DNA from: Methylotenera_A sp046594885
GTDB lineage: Bacteria > Pseudomonadota > Gammaproteobacteria > Burkholderiales > Methylophilaceae
Direction: 5' to 3'
DNA length: 20,666 nt
NCBI GenBank assembly: GCA_046594885.1
Contig: JBKJRD010000051.1
Span: 1 to 20,666, forward strand
Positions 7,034-14,759 of the stretch are shown in pieces. Made by a program: the position numbers and the translations under genes. Below the pieces are notes generated by a model. It saw nothing but the letters and a program-made list of their open reading frames with translations, did not search any database and was not told the DNA's origin. How positions within the stretch are numbered: position 1 is the stretch's first letter; the number at the start of each line of letters is the position of its first letter.

Positions 7034-8733
7034 GTTAAATGCGGATTTTTTGTATGGCTAATGATGCCACCACGACCATCTTCCGCAATTTCATCGCTGG
7101 ATATTTTAAAGTTATCTAATTGAATCGTATGATATTTATTAAAATAGTCTTTTAAATCTTTTTCTACTCCAATATCAAATGCAGGTTTCGCGGTGTGCGT
7201 TTTACCCCAAACCACTTTGATTACTTTTCCGTCTTTAACCACCAAGTTGCCATCTTTAAACACATAATCAGGTTTTGCAAACATGGCTTCACGGTTGGGT
7301 TGGTCGGTGTAAATGGTAATGTCTGCCGCGGCGCCAACACCTAAAGAGCCGCGGTCATTCAAGCCGATTAATTTAGCTGCACCCGCGCGCGTCATAATGG
7401 CAATTTCATATAACGAATATTCGCGATTTAAACTGGTTAAGTTGCTCATGGCTTGGGCGTCTAGGTTTAGTTTGGCAAAAGCATCATTCCTAAAGCTTTT
7501 ATCCATCAACAAGCGAATTAAATGTGGGTAACTGGTAAACGGCGCGCCGTTAGGGTGGTCGGTGGTTAAGAAAACGCGCCAAGGATCTTCAACTGATAGA
7601 AAAATTTCCAATCCAATCGCCCATTGCAGCGCGTTTACATAATTTTGATCGCGATATTTAAACGGCACCACGCCACAACCTGCATCACATTCAATATCCA
7701 TAATCACCGACTTTTTAGGGTTGGCATATTGGCTATTTAAATGCTGCATCATGCTATCGCCTGAGGCGGTGACGGTTTGGCCAAATAGAATCTGCCCCAC
7801 ATCGGCGGTGATATGTTTATTTTTATTCAATGCTTCAGCTATTTGCGCGGCAGCAGATGAGAATTTCTTGTCACCCTCAGCGCCGTAACTGTGAAACTGA
7901 ATATGCGTTAGATGCATGGGTACACCATCGGACGCGCCCATGGTGTTTAATGTGGTTTCAAAGTTACCTGCAGCGCCTAAATTATTGCAATGTACATGCA
8001 GCGGTTTGGCAATGCCTAAATCATGCACAGCGCGGCTTAAGCTTTTCAAAATTGCGCGCGGCGAAACTTGATAATAAGGGTGATTTTCGTCTAAATTTAA
8101 TCGGCGTTGGTTGAATTTAAAAGCCGAAATACCGCCCGGGTTCACCACTTTAATACCAATCGCCTGTGTCGCGTGTAGCGTCCAAGCAACGTAGTCGTTA
8201 ATGACTTTTTGGTCAGCATTCCTACTCAACAGCCGCAAAAAGTAATCGTCATTGCCCAACATGGCGTAGCCGCCTTTATCTATCATCGGCGTATCGGCCA
8301 TTTCAAGATGCGCTTGGCGGGCGTTAATGGGCAAAATTGCTGGCTCAAAAGCCGCGGTGTAGCCCATTTCAATATATCTAAAACCAGTGTCGGCTGTATT
8401 AGGTGTAGCATGGTTGATTGTAGAGTGACTGCAATTGGGCGTGCAAATATGTGCTTCAGGCTCGGAATAGTTTTTTGTTTCTTGAAATTTTGTCTGTTGA
8501 AATTCTGGCAGCATCATACGCGCGATATTCACTTTACCGCCGCCGATATGGCTGTGCATATCAATCGCGCCAGCCATCACTATTTTTCCTTTTAAATCAT
8601 AGGTTTGACTTATTTTTTCAGTGCTCGTTGGCTTGGCAATAATCTTGCCATCACGTAAATAGATATCTTGCACAACGCCATCTGCGCCGATAACGGGGCA
8701 GTAAACTTTACCATTTTTTAAACACGTAATCAC
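7030..8733 (-). CDS. fhcA: Formyltransferase/hydrolase complex subunit A, formyl-carrier hydrolase (FhcA)
   Basis: A 567-aa amidohydrolase-superfamily protein, homologous to FwdA. It hydrolyses the formylated methanofuran analogue to formate. Metal-site elements of the superfamily are present: the HSH motif in GAIDMHSHIGGG, a lysine in the GGISAFKFNQ stretch (candidate carboxylated Lys), histidines in HVHCNN and THIQFHSYG, and Asp in LTTDHPNGAP. The length fits the family. The start is GTG at 8733, sharing GTGA with the TGA stop of fhcB. This is a non-ATG start that depends on translational coupling, since the frame MITCLKNGKV begins exactly there. The stop overlaps the fhcD start. Confidence 0.96.
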   Translation of the reverse strand: MITCLKNGKVYCPVIGADGVVQDIYLRDGKIIAKPTSTEKISQTYDLKGKIVMAGAIDMHSHIGGGKVNIARMMLPEFQQTKFQETKNYSEPEAHICTPNCSHSTINHATPNTADTGFRYIEMGYTAAFEPAILPINARQAHLEMADTPMIDKGGYAMLGNDDYFLRLLSRNADQKVINDYVAWTLHATQAIGIKVVNPGGISAFKFNQRRLNLDENHPYYQVSPRAILKSLSRAVHDLGIAKPLHVHCNNLGAAGNFETTLNTMGASDGVPMHLTHIQFHSYGAEGDKKFSSAAAQIAEALNKNKHITADVGQILFGQTVTASGDSMMQHLNSQYANPKKSVIMDIECDAGCGVVPFKYRDQNYVNALQWAIGLEIFLSVEDPWRVFLTTDHPNGAPFTSYPHLIRLLMDKSFRNDAFAKLNLDAQAMSNLTSLNREYSLYEIAIMTRAGAAKLIGLNDRGSLGVGAAADITIYTDQPNREAMFAKPDYVFKDGNLVVKDGKVIKVVWGKTHTAKPAFDIGVEKDLKDYFNKYHTIQLDNFKISSDEIAEDGRGGIISHTKNPHLT

Positions 8734-9983
8734 CGCAGTAAAACCTCAATCTGCTGCACAACTTCAGTTAATGTCGGCAAATCTAGCGTTTGCGCAGAAT
8801 AAGCACCAACTTTTTTTAATGGCAGAATCACAGCAGAATCCACTCTAAATAAAGTACCGCTGCAATCTAAACCTGGTGTGGCTACTGGAATAAATACATC
8901 AGGCGTTTGTTCAAATTTTGTACTGGCATTGCCTAACATAATTAAAGGACAATCTGTTTTTGGCGGTGGTTTTTCTGGGTTAAAACTATTCACCCAAACA
9001 ATCGAGTCATGGTCAATCTTAAGGTTATTTAAGCTTAATCCACTGAGCCAAGTATTGGCGTTATTAGCGGAGGTATCACCATCACTACCGCCCAATGACA
9101 AGCCAGCCGCGCGGCTATTTTGATTATTTAATAATGCCACTGTTTCAGTGATGCTTTGAATCGTTAATTCGGCATGCGCAAAGTCTAAATCTTTTGCAAT
9201 CCAAGCCAGCACGGCATATTTAGCTTGTTTTAATTTGTCGGCTATGACGATTAAATCAGTCACTTGAATGCCAGCAATACTTTGCGCTTTTAAGGTTTTG
9301 CCAGCAATTAAGGCGCGCAAAACCGCTAATATTTCGGGCAAGTCAGCATTACCACAATGAATGGATAACGGCGGCCTGCCATCTGGCGAAACACCAGCAT
9401 TTGTATTTAGATTTTCGCCAATATAAATCACCTCACGTTTACCAGCGTCGGTAAACATTGCGTCTGATTGTGGACGACTTAACCATATAAACCGCTCAAA
9501 AAAACGTGGATTGTGCGAAACAATATCGGTGCCAATACATACCAACACATCGGCACGATTTTTCACCTCTGTTAGCGTGGTGGTTTGCCAGCCAGTGCTT
9601 TGTAAAACGGCCATATTGCGCGCCATGCTTTGCGCATTGATATGGCTTAAATGACCATTGGTTTTTTGCGCCAGGTGGTAGATCGCCCGAAAACCTTGTA
9701 CACCGGTGCTTAAGCCTGCAAATAAAGGCTTGCTGCTGGCTTTTAATAATTGCGCCGCGTGTGCAAATGCTTGCGCTAAAGACGCCGTTTTGCCATTAAT
9801 TTGGGGCGACTTAACACGCAAAGACTGCTCAAAAAAACCGATACTTTGGGCACAATCAGTATTCAACACTTTGTTGCCTGACTGCTTATTTTCGATGAGG
9901 ATATCGTCGCATAACAAGCCGCAAGCTGGGCAAGTCGCAACAGTTATTTTGTTATCTTGCAGGTTGATTGCCGAATTTTGCAT
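8730..9983 (-). CDS. fhcB: Formyltransferase/hydrolase complex subunit B (FhcB)
   Basis: A 417-aa homologue of the molybdopterin-type subunit FwdB, and first gene of the operon. Four N-terminal cysteines (18, 21, 25 in CPACGLLCDD, and 44) match the position of the [4Fe-4S] ligands of archaeal FwdB. The segment that in archaeal enzymes holds the Mo/W-ligating Cys/Sec reads AQSMARNMAVL here, with no cysteine. This fits the bacterial enzyme being a hydrolase rather than a redox dehydrogenase, with FhcB serving a structural role. ATG 9983 is preferred over TTG 10010, which lies in sequence without family similarity. The 103-bp gap to the divergent DUF2721 gene should hold the operon promoter; I see no convincing -35/-10 pair. 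Confidence 0.94.
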   Translation of the reverse strand: MQNSAINLQDNKITVATCPACGLLCDDILIENKQSGNKVLNTDCAQSIGFFEQSLRVKSPQINGKTASLAQAFAHAAQLLKASSKPLFAGLSTGVQGFRAIYHLAQKTNGHLSHINAQSMARNMAVLQSTGWQTTTLTEVKNRADVLVCIGTDIVSHNPRFFERFIWLSRPQSDAMFTDAGKREVIYIGENLNTNAGVSPDGRPPLSIHCGNADLPEILAVLRALIAGKTLKAQSIAGIQVTDLIVIADKLKQAKYAVLAWIAKDLDFAHAELTIQSITETVALLNNQNSRAAGLSLGGSDGDTSANNANTWLSGLSLNNLKIDHDSIVWVNSFNPEKPPPKTDCPLIMLGNASTKFEQTPDVFIPVATPGLDCSGTLFRVDSAVILPLKKVGAYSAQTLDLPTLTEVVQQIEVLLR

Positions 9984-10086
9984 GTTGGGATTTTGCCACA
10001 ATTTAGCCAATCAGGCTGTTGATTTTGTTGCTTTTAACTTTTGAATGATGCGGTTAGAATAACTTAACCATTTAAAAAGCACAAAA

Positions 10087-10530
10087 ATGCAAATCATCGC
10101 CGAAAACTTAAGCAACGTCGCACATGTGATTCAATTGGCTGTCGCGCCTGTGTTTTTACTCACAGGCATTGGCGCAATTTTAAGTGTATTGACGGGCAGG
10201 CTAGGCAGATTAGTCGACCGTTTTAGAGTGTTAACAGAGACCGAAATCACCCTCCCACAAAAGAAATCCACTGAATTAGCGATATTGTCTGTGCGTGCAG
10301 TTTGGGTGCATTGGTCAATCACGCTTTGTACCGTATCTGCTTTATTTGTTTCGCTGGTGATTGGCGCGCTGTTTGTGGGCGCAGTCATTGGCGTTAATCC
10401 ATCGCGCATTGTGTCTTTTTTGTTTATTGTGTCAATGGCTAGCTTAATAATCGGTTTAGGCTGTTTCTTGCGTGAAATATTCTTATCAGTGCATATTTTT
10501 GAATTAAAAAAAATAAAACTTAAACGTTAA
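10087..10530 (+). CDS. DUF2721 family membrane protein
   Basis: A 147-aa integral membrane protein with three predicted helices (about residues 11-36, 73-103 and 108-130) joined by a basic loop (GRLGRLVDRFRVL) and ending in a lysine-rich tail. This architecture and the GAILSVLTGRLGRLVDR stretch match DUF2721, whose function is unknown. It diverges from the fhc operon. A TAGAAT hexamer (10055-10060) and an ACTTAACC octamer (10062-10069) lie just upstream and may belong to its promoter. A strong hairpin terminator starts at the stop codon. Confidence 0.87.
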   Translation: MQIIAENLSNVAHVIQLAVAPVFLLTGIGAILSVLTGRLGRLVDRFRVLTETEITLPQKKSTELAILSVRAVWVHWSITLCTVSALFVSLVIGALFVGAVIGVNPSRIVSFLFIVSMASLIIGLGCFLREIFLSVHIFELKKIKLKR

Positions 10531-10553
10531 AAAAGGGGCAATGCCCCTTTTTT
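10529..10553. terminator. Bidirectional intrinsic terminator
   Basis: A perfect 11-bp inverted repeat, AAAAAAGGGGC / GCCCCTTTTTT, with a 3-nt loop AAT. The GC core is flanked by an A-run on one side and a T-run on the other, so it can end transcription in both directions. It overlaps the DUF2721 stop codon and lies between that gene and the convergent DUF5666 gene. Confidence 0.9.
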
Positions 10554-10588
10554 GGTTAGCAAAATATTGTTTGGTTAGCAAAATATTG
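10551..10588 (+). repeat. Perfect 19-bp tandem duplication
   Basis: TTTGGTTAGCAAAATATTG occurs twice in direct succession (10551-10569 and 10570-10588) without mismatch. The first copy begins inside the T-run of the terminator. It lies between two convergent genes and looks like a recent local duplication. Confidence 0.93.
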
Positions 10589-10600
10589 ACATTATGCACA

Positions 10601-10900
10601 TTATTTTTTGCCACATTTTGCAGGTTTGGCCGATTCAAGTTCTTCTACCACACCTTTGTTGTGTTCCACTTCAACACAAGAGCCAACGACTAATGGGCCA
10701 TGATCGTTATCAATCTCAGTTTTATCAGTCACTTCTACCTGCTGGCCACTTACCACCCACATGCCAGGATTTTCGGTTGGACGGCTTTCAACAGTGCCGT
10801 AGAACTCTTCATCGGCAAATGCTGGGATGCTAAGTGCAAAGCAGCTAGCGGCAATCAATAAGCCCGATTTTAATGAAAATTGAGTGTTGGCTATGTGCAT
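10601..10900 (-). CDS. Small secreted DUF5666-like protein
   Basis: A 99-aa protein with a Sec signal peptide (about residues 1-29, cleavage after IPAFA). The mature ~70 residues have short beta-strand elements (EFYGTVESRP, MWVVSGQQVEV, PLVVGSCVEVEH) and two cysteines near positions 75 and 96. This resembles the DUF5666 family of small periplasmic OB-like proteins of unknown function. The start is well supported by AAGGAG about 6 nt before ATG 10900. It is transcribed away from ndk and towards DUF2721, sharing the terminator at 10529-10553. Confidence 0.78.
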   Translation of the reverse strand: MHIANTQFSLKSGLLIAASCFALSIPAFADEEFYGTVESRPTENPGMWVVSGQQVEVTDKTEIDNDHGPLVVGSCVEVEHNKGVVEELESAKPAKCGKK

Positions 10901-11076
10901 ATTTTTCTCCTTAGTTTCAATAACTATTAATTAGTTTAATTAGCTATTAATTGTGTGAAATAAAGCGTAAGCAGATTTTAGTTAGTTTTGCCAGTTTAAA
11001 CGTATAGGATAAATGCGGATTTTTTTGTAGGAATGCATGTAGTGACAGGTGAATGAACCTGCAGGTGAATAATTTT

Positions 11077-11109
11077 AAGTAAGATGAAATCAGTTTCATT
11101 TACTTTTTT
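11077..11109 (+). terminator. Terminator-like AT-rich hairpin with no gene upstream on the same strand
   Basis: AAGTAA-G-ATGAAA pairs with TTTCATTTACTT across a TCAG loop (12 bp, one bulged G) and is followed by a run of T. The shape is that of an intrinsic terminator on the plus strand, but the stem is weak in GC and no plus-strand gene ends just before it. It could end an unannotated small RNA, act in a long ndk leader, or be an operator. Confidence 0.35.
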
Positions 11110-11158
11110 AAAGGCTATTTAGTTTTGCTATCGCCGTTAATATTTCTGGTTTTAAGGT

Positions 11159-11186
11159 TTATCAAACCCGGCAAAAATGTTAAAAT
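11159..11186 (+). promoter_or_regulatory. Candidate sigma-70 promoter for ndk
   Basis: TTATCA (11159-11164, 4 of 6 to TTGACA) and TAAAAT (11181-11186, 5 of 6 to TATAAT) are separated by 16 bp. They lie about 60 bp before the ndk start, a sensible leader length. This is consensus matching only. Confidence 0.4.
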
Positions 11187-11247
11187 CCGTTTTTTGGTAA
11201 GTTGTTCATTTAATTATTAAATATTTTAAAATCTCTTGGAGTTTCAA

Positions 11248-11652
11248 ATGGCAGTAGAGCGCACCCTTAGCATTATCAAACCAGACGCAGTAGCAAAAAA
11301 CGTGATTGGTCAAATTTACAGCCGTTTTGAAAACGCTGGTTTAAAAGTCGTTGCAGCCAAAATGACACAATTAACGCAAGCTGAAGCAGAAGGCTTTTAT
11401 GCGGTACACGCCGCGCGCCCATTTTTTAACGATTTAGTTAAATTCATGATTTCTGGCCCGGTGATGATTCAAGCCTTAGAAGGCGAAGGCGCTGTACTAA
11501 AAAACCGTGATTTAATGGGAGCAACAAACCCTAAAGATGCTGCTGCTGGCACGATTCGCGCTGATTTTGCTGAAAGCATTGATGCAAATGCAGTACATGG
11601 TTCAGATTCTGCAGAAAACGCAGCGATTGAAATTAAATATTTCTTCGGTTAA
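11248..11652 (+). CDS. ndk: Nucleoside diphosphate kinase
   Basis: A 134-aa cytoplasmic enzyme that moves the gamma-phosphate of NTPs onto NDPs through a phosphohistidine. The active-site His117 lies in AVHGSDS. Other family marks are ERTLSIIKPDAV at the N-terminus, RPFF, ALEGEGAV, and GTIRADF. It is slightly shorter than the usual ~141 aa because the C-terminal tail ends at KYFFG. ATG 11248 is chosen over TTG 11236 because GGAG sits 6 nt before it. It heads the conserved ndk-rlmN-pilF-rodZ-ispG-hisS block but is separated from rlmN by a long palindrome. Confidence 0.97.
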   Translation: MAVERTLSIIKPDAVAKNVIGQIYSRFENAGLKVVAAKMTQLTQAEAEGFYAVHAARPFFNDLVKFMISGPVMIQALEGEGAVLKNRDLMGATNPKDAAAGTIRADFAESIDANAVHGSDSAENAAIEIKYFFG

Positions 11653-11773
11653 ATAATTCAATCTTCGTCATTATGCTGCGTTGCGAATAAAAAATAATTT
11701 CCTCACATACTTAATGTATGCCTCGTCATTATTTTTTATTCACGTCTTGCCTAATTTAGAAGCTTGAATTATT
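11652..11773. repeat. 122-bp imperfect palindrome (REP/MITE-like) between ndk and rlmN
   Basis: The two halves are near reverse complements. Outer arms are AATAATTCAA (11652-11661) and TTGAATTATT (11764-11773). Inner arms are GAATAAAAAATAAT and ATTATTTTTTATTC, and the centre is CATAC-TTAAT-GTATG. Between the arms are short unpaired patches such as GCTGCGTTGC and CGTCTTGCC. The left end overlaps the last base of the ndk stop and the right end reaches the rlmN ribosome binding site, so the element fills the whole gap. It may end ndk transcription. Long intergenic palindromes of this build recur in many proteobacterial genomes; only this copy is seen in the window. Confidence 0.8.
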
Positions 11774-11780
11774 GGAGCAT

Positions 11781-12929
11781 ATGAAGGTTAAATGTTTGAT
11801 TAATCTACTCAATTATAATCAACCACAACTTGCCGATTACTTTGATAGTATCGGCGAAAAGCCTTTTCGCGCCAAGCAATTGATGCGCTGGATGCATCAT
11901 TTTGGCGTACACGACTTTGCGCAAATGAGCGATATTGCCAAAAATTTACGTGAAAAACTAGCGCTGAGCACCGAAATTACCTTGCCAAATGTGCAGTTAG
12001 AACAAGTTTCTAACGATGGTACGCGCAAATGGTTAATTGGTACGGACGACAAAAACGGTGTTGCTAATAGTATTGAAACCGTGTTTATTCCTGAAGATGA
12101 CAGAGGCACTTTGTGTATCTCTAGCCAAGTGGGTTGTGCGCTGGCATGCACGTTTTGCAGCACGGGCGCACAAGGGTTTAACCGAAATTTAAGTGTGTCA
12201 GAAATCATTGGCCAATTGGCGATTGCCAACAAATCATTACGTAGCGAATCTGGTTACGAATTGCTTTCCGCTAATGATCGCATTATTTCAAACGTGGTCA
12301 TGATGGGTATGGGCGAACCACTGACCAATTACGATAATGTGGTCACTGCCATGCAGATTATGTTGGATGATAGCGCGTATGGTTTGAGTCGCCGCCGCGT
12401 AACGCTTTCAACCAGCGGCATTGTGCCTGCGATGGATAAGTTAAAAGAAGATTGCCCAGTGGCGTTGGCGGTTTCGTTGCATGCACCAAACGATGCGCTA
12501 CGTGATGAGTTGGTGCCAATCAATAAAAAATATCCGATTAAAGACTTAATGGCCGCTTGTAACCGTTATTTAGAAAAAGCGCCGCGCGATTTTGTCACGT
12601 TTGAATATGTGATGTTAGATAATGTGAATGATACGGTTGAGCATGCGCATCAGTTACTGGAAGTGATTAAAAATGTGCCCTGTAAGCTCAATTTAATTCC
12701 GTTTAATCCGTTTCCTAATAGCGGTTACCAAACATCAAAACCTAGCCATATTCGCGTATTCCGTGATATTTTAATGCAAGCAGGTTACATTGTAACCGTG
12801 CGCAAAACGCGTGGTGATGATATTGATGCCGCTTGTGGACAATTGGCGGGCAAGGTAATGGATAAAACCAAACGCAGTCAGCTAAGTTCGACTGCGCAGC
12901 AGATGATTTCAATACAGGCAATTATATGA
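11781..12929 (+). CDS. rlmN: Dual-specificity 23S rRNA/tRNA adenine C2-methyltransferase RlmN
   Basis: A 382-aa radical-SAM enzyme that methylates C2 of A2503 in 23S rRNA and of A37 in some tRNAs. The radical-SAM cluster motif is C119-x3-C123-x2-C126 (CALACTFC). The C-terminal catalytic Cys352 lies in DAACGQL, and GMGEPLTNY and SLHAPNDALRDELVP are family signatures. ATG 11781 is used. GGAG (11774-11777) is only 3 nt upstream, an unusually short spacing, and a TTG at 11772 in the same frame is a less likely alternative. The stop overlaps the pilF start (ATGA), indicating coupling. Confidence 0.97.
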   Translation: MKVKCLINLLNYNQPQLADYFDSIGEKPFRAKQLMRWMHHFGVHDFAQMSDIAKNLREKLALSTEITLPNVQLEQVSNDGTRKWLIGTDDKNGVANSIETVFIPEDDRGTLCISSQVGCALACTFCSTGAQGFNRNLSVSEIIGQLAIANKSLRSESGYELLSANDRIISNVVMMGMGEPLTNYDNVVTAMQIMLDDSAYGLSRRRVTLSTSGIVPAMDKLKEDCPVALAVSLHAPNDALRDELVPINKKYPIKDLMAACNRYLEKAPRDFVTFEYVMLDNVNDTVEHAHQLLEVIKNVPCKLNLIPFNPFPNSGYQTSKPSHIRVFRDILMQAGYIVTVRKTRGDDIDAACGQLAGKVMDKTKRSQLSSTAQQMISIQAII

Positions 12930-13699
12930 GCATTAGATCGATTGAAATGGTTTTAATAAGTGGTTTGCTTGCTCTAATTGCCGCATGCGCCACCACAACA
13001 ACTCAAACCAATACGGGCGATATTTACAGCGAAACGGCCGTTACAGAACGCGCGCGCGCGCATAGTGACTTAGGCGCGGCCTATTTGCAGCAAAATAAGC
13101 TTGAAATAGCTTTGGCAGAGTTTACAATTGCCACAGAAATTGATGCGAATTATTCGCCTGCCTACAACGGGTTAGGCCTGGTGCATGCAACACTGGGGCA
13201 AGACGCTAAAGCAGATGCTAACTTCAAAAAAGCGCTGCAGCTTGAACCGAATAGTTCAGAAGCGCACAACAATTACGGCAACTTTTTGTGTGATAGAAAG
13301 CGTTACGATGAGTCTATTACACATTTTTTACAGGCTGTTAAAAATCCGCTGTATCCAACGCCTAATCTTGCATACGCGAATGCTGGGGTTTGTTCAGCAC
13401 GCAAAAATGATATCAAAAGCGCCGAATTATATTTAAACAAAGCGTTACAAATTCAACCGCTAACCCATTCTGCAGCTTATCAATTAGCTGAGATTCAGTT
13501 TAAGCGTAATGATGCAAATGCGGCAAAAGCAAGCTTACAAAATGTATTAATCGCTTCTCCCAGCCCTCAAGCTCTGTGGCTTGCCATTAAAATTGAGCGT
13601 GTGTTAGGCGACCGTGATGATGAGGCAAGTTATGCCTTGCAATTGCGTCGGCAGTTTCCAAATTCTGAACAGACGAATTTATTGTTGAGTGGTCAATAA
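12926..13699 (+). CDS. pilF: Type IV pilus biogenesis/stability lipoprotein PilF (PilW)
   Basis: A 257-aa outer-membrane lipoprotein (lipobox IAAC, Cys21) made almost entirely of tetratricopeptide repeats from about residue 42 onward (for example SDLGAAYLQQNKLEIALAEF, YNGLGLVHATLGQDAKADAN). The family assists assembly and stability of the PilQ secretin and pilus fibres. The C-terminal LRRQFPNSEQT fits the PilW ending. It starts within the rlmN stop codon (ATGA) and is followed 24 nt later by rodZ. No other pilus genes are in the window, as is usual for this housekeeping block. Confidence 0.92.
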   Translation: MSIRSIEMVLISGLLALIAACATTTTQTNTGDIYSETAVTERARAHSDLGAAYLQQNKLEIALAEFTIATEIDANYSPAYNGLGLVHATLGQDAKADANFKKALQLEPNSSEAHNNYGNFLCDRKRYDESITHFLQAVKNPLYPTPNLAYANAGVCSARKNDIKSAELYLNKALQIQPLTHSAAYQLAEIQFKRNDANAAKASLQNVLIASPSPQALWLAIKIERVLGDRDDEASYALQLRRQFPNSEQTNLLLSGQ

Positions 13700-13723
13700 A
13701 TAATCATATAAGTTAAGGCAGAT

Positions 13724-14752
13724 ATGGCACGTAAATCCATCAAAACGGTTGAAGATAAACAAACAGCGCAAAATGCTAAGCATAGCGATAGCAATCAAAA
13801 CATGAACAACGAAAATCAAGCGCCAGTAGATGCTGTAGCCGATGAATATATGACCTACACTCGTTCTCGTTGTGGCGGGGCGCTGAAAACTGGTCGAGAA
13901 AAACTAGGCTTGTCAGTGCATGAAGTGTCCAGTAAATTAAAAATAAGTAATAAGCAGATTGAAGCTATCGAAGCTGACGATTTCGCAGCATTGCCAGAAT
14001 CAACAATTGTAAGAGGCTTTATTCGCAATTACGCTAAATTGCTTAAAATTGAGGTTGAGCCTTTGTTGGATGCATATAACGTACTGGTACCAAGTAAGCA
14101 ACCATTAGCATTTACAGTCAAACCAAGCTCTACCATGAAGGTAAGTAGCTATAACAAACCAAAAACTAGCCATCATTTTGGTGTTGCTTTACTCTTATTG
14201 TTGGCGCTAGGCATTTGGTATTTTTACCAAAACTATATCGATAAGCCCAGTACAATTGCCCTCAGTACTGGTGTTGAGAATATTGAGGCATTGCCAGAAA
14301 TTGCTTTGCCTGCTGCCCAACGCGCTGAACAATCAGTGAATATTAATTTGCCAGCCGCCACAACAGGCAATGTTATGCAGGATGACCCTGTCACTAATAC
14401 CACCACTGAACCCAGCGATGCACAAACCACTGTTAATACCTTAGCTAGCCCCGTTTCACCTGTTATCAACTCGGCTGAGTTAAACGCTAAAACCGCAAAA
14501 TTGGCGATCAATGCAAATCAAGAAACATGGTTTAGTGTCGTTGATGCAGCGGGCAAGGAAATCTATAACAAAATAATTTTTGCTGGAAATAGAGAGTCTT
14601 TAGCGGTTAAGTTGCCAGTTAGCGTCATTGTGGGTAACGCGGGTGGGGCGACAATGACTATCGATAATCAATCAGTGAATCTAGCACCTCATACGCGTAG
14701 TAATGTTGCGCGCATTCAGTTAGATCAGTCAGATTTGAGCCAGTTTGAATAA
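13724..14752 (+). CDS. rodZ: RodZ-like cell-shape protein (HTH, TM, DUF4115)
   Basis: A 342-aa bitopic membrane protein. After a ~45-residue polar N-terminal extension comes a Cro/Xre-type helix-turn-helix domain (about 45-115, with GREKLGLSVHEVSSKLKIS and the VRGFIRNYAKLL ending). A TM helix follows (about 150-168), then a Thr/Pro/Ala-rich periplasmic linker and a DUF4115 beta domain (about 255-335). RodZ links MreB filaments to the elongation machinery. AAGG about 6 nt before ATG 13724 supports the start. The position before ispG is conserved in proteobacteria. The low-complexity linker is normal for the family. Confidence 0.9.
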   Translation: MARKSIKTVEDKQTAQNAKHSDSNQNMNNENQAPVDAVADEYMTYTRSRCGGALKTGREKLGLSVHEVSSKLKISNKQIEAIEADDFAALPESTIVRGFIRNYAKLLKIEVEPLLDAYNVLVPSKQPLAFTVKPSSTMKVSSYNKPKTSHHFGVALLLLLALGIWYFYQNYIDKPSTIALSTGVENIEALPEIALPAAQRAEQSVNINLPAATTGNVMQDDPVTNTTTEPSDAQTTVNTLASPVSPVINSAELNAKTAKLAINANQETWFSVVDAAGKEIYNKIIFAGNRESLAVKLPVSVIVGNAGGATMTIDNQSVNLAPHTRSNVARIQLDQSDLSQFE

Positions 14753-14759
14753 CGCCAGC

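Larger units (their letters stand above)
10901..11247. other. 347-bp non-coding stretch between DUF5666 and ndk
   Basis: No convincing gene is seen on either strand. It holds a 9-bp direct repeat CTATTAATT (10924-10932 and 10944-10952, 20 bp apart), which lies upstream of the DUF5666 gene. It also holds a direct repeat AGGTGAAT (11047-11054, 11063-11070) interlocked with a CAGGT/ACCTG inverted repeat and the palindrome CCTGCAGG, then an AT-rich hairpin at 11077-11109 and the likely ndk promoter. Both divergent genes are probably controlled from here. Confidence 0.7.

Noticed and set aside
8730..9983. Redox-active formylmethanofuran dehydrogenase as in methanogens
   Set aside because: The Mo/W-ligating Cys/Sec is absent, so the bacterial formyltransferase/hydrolase role fits better.
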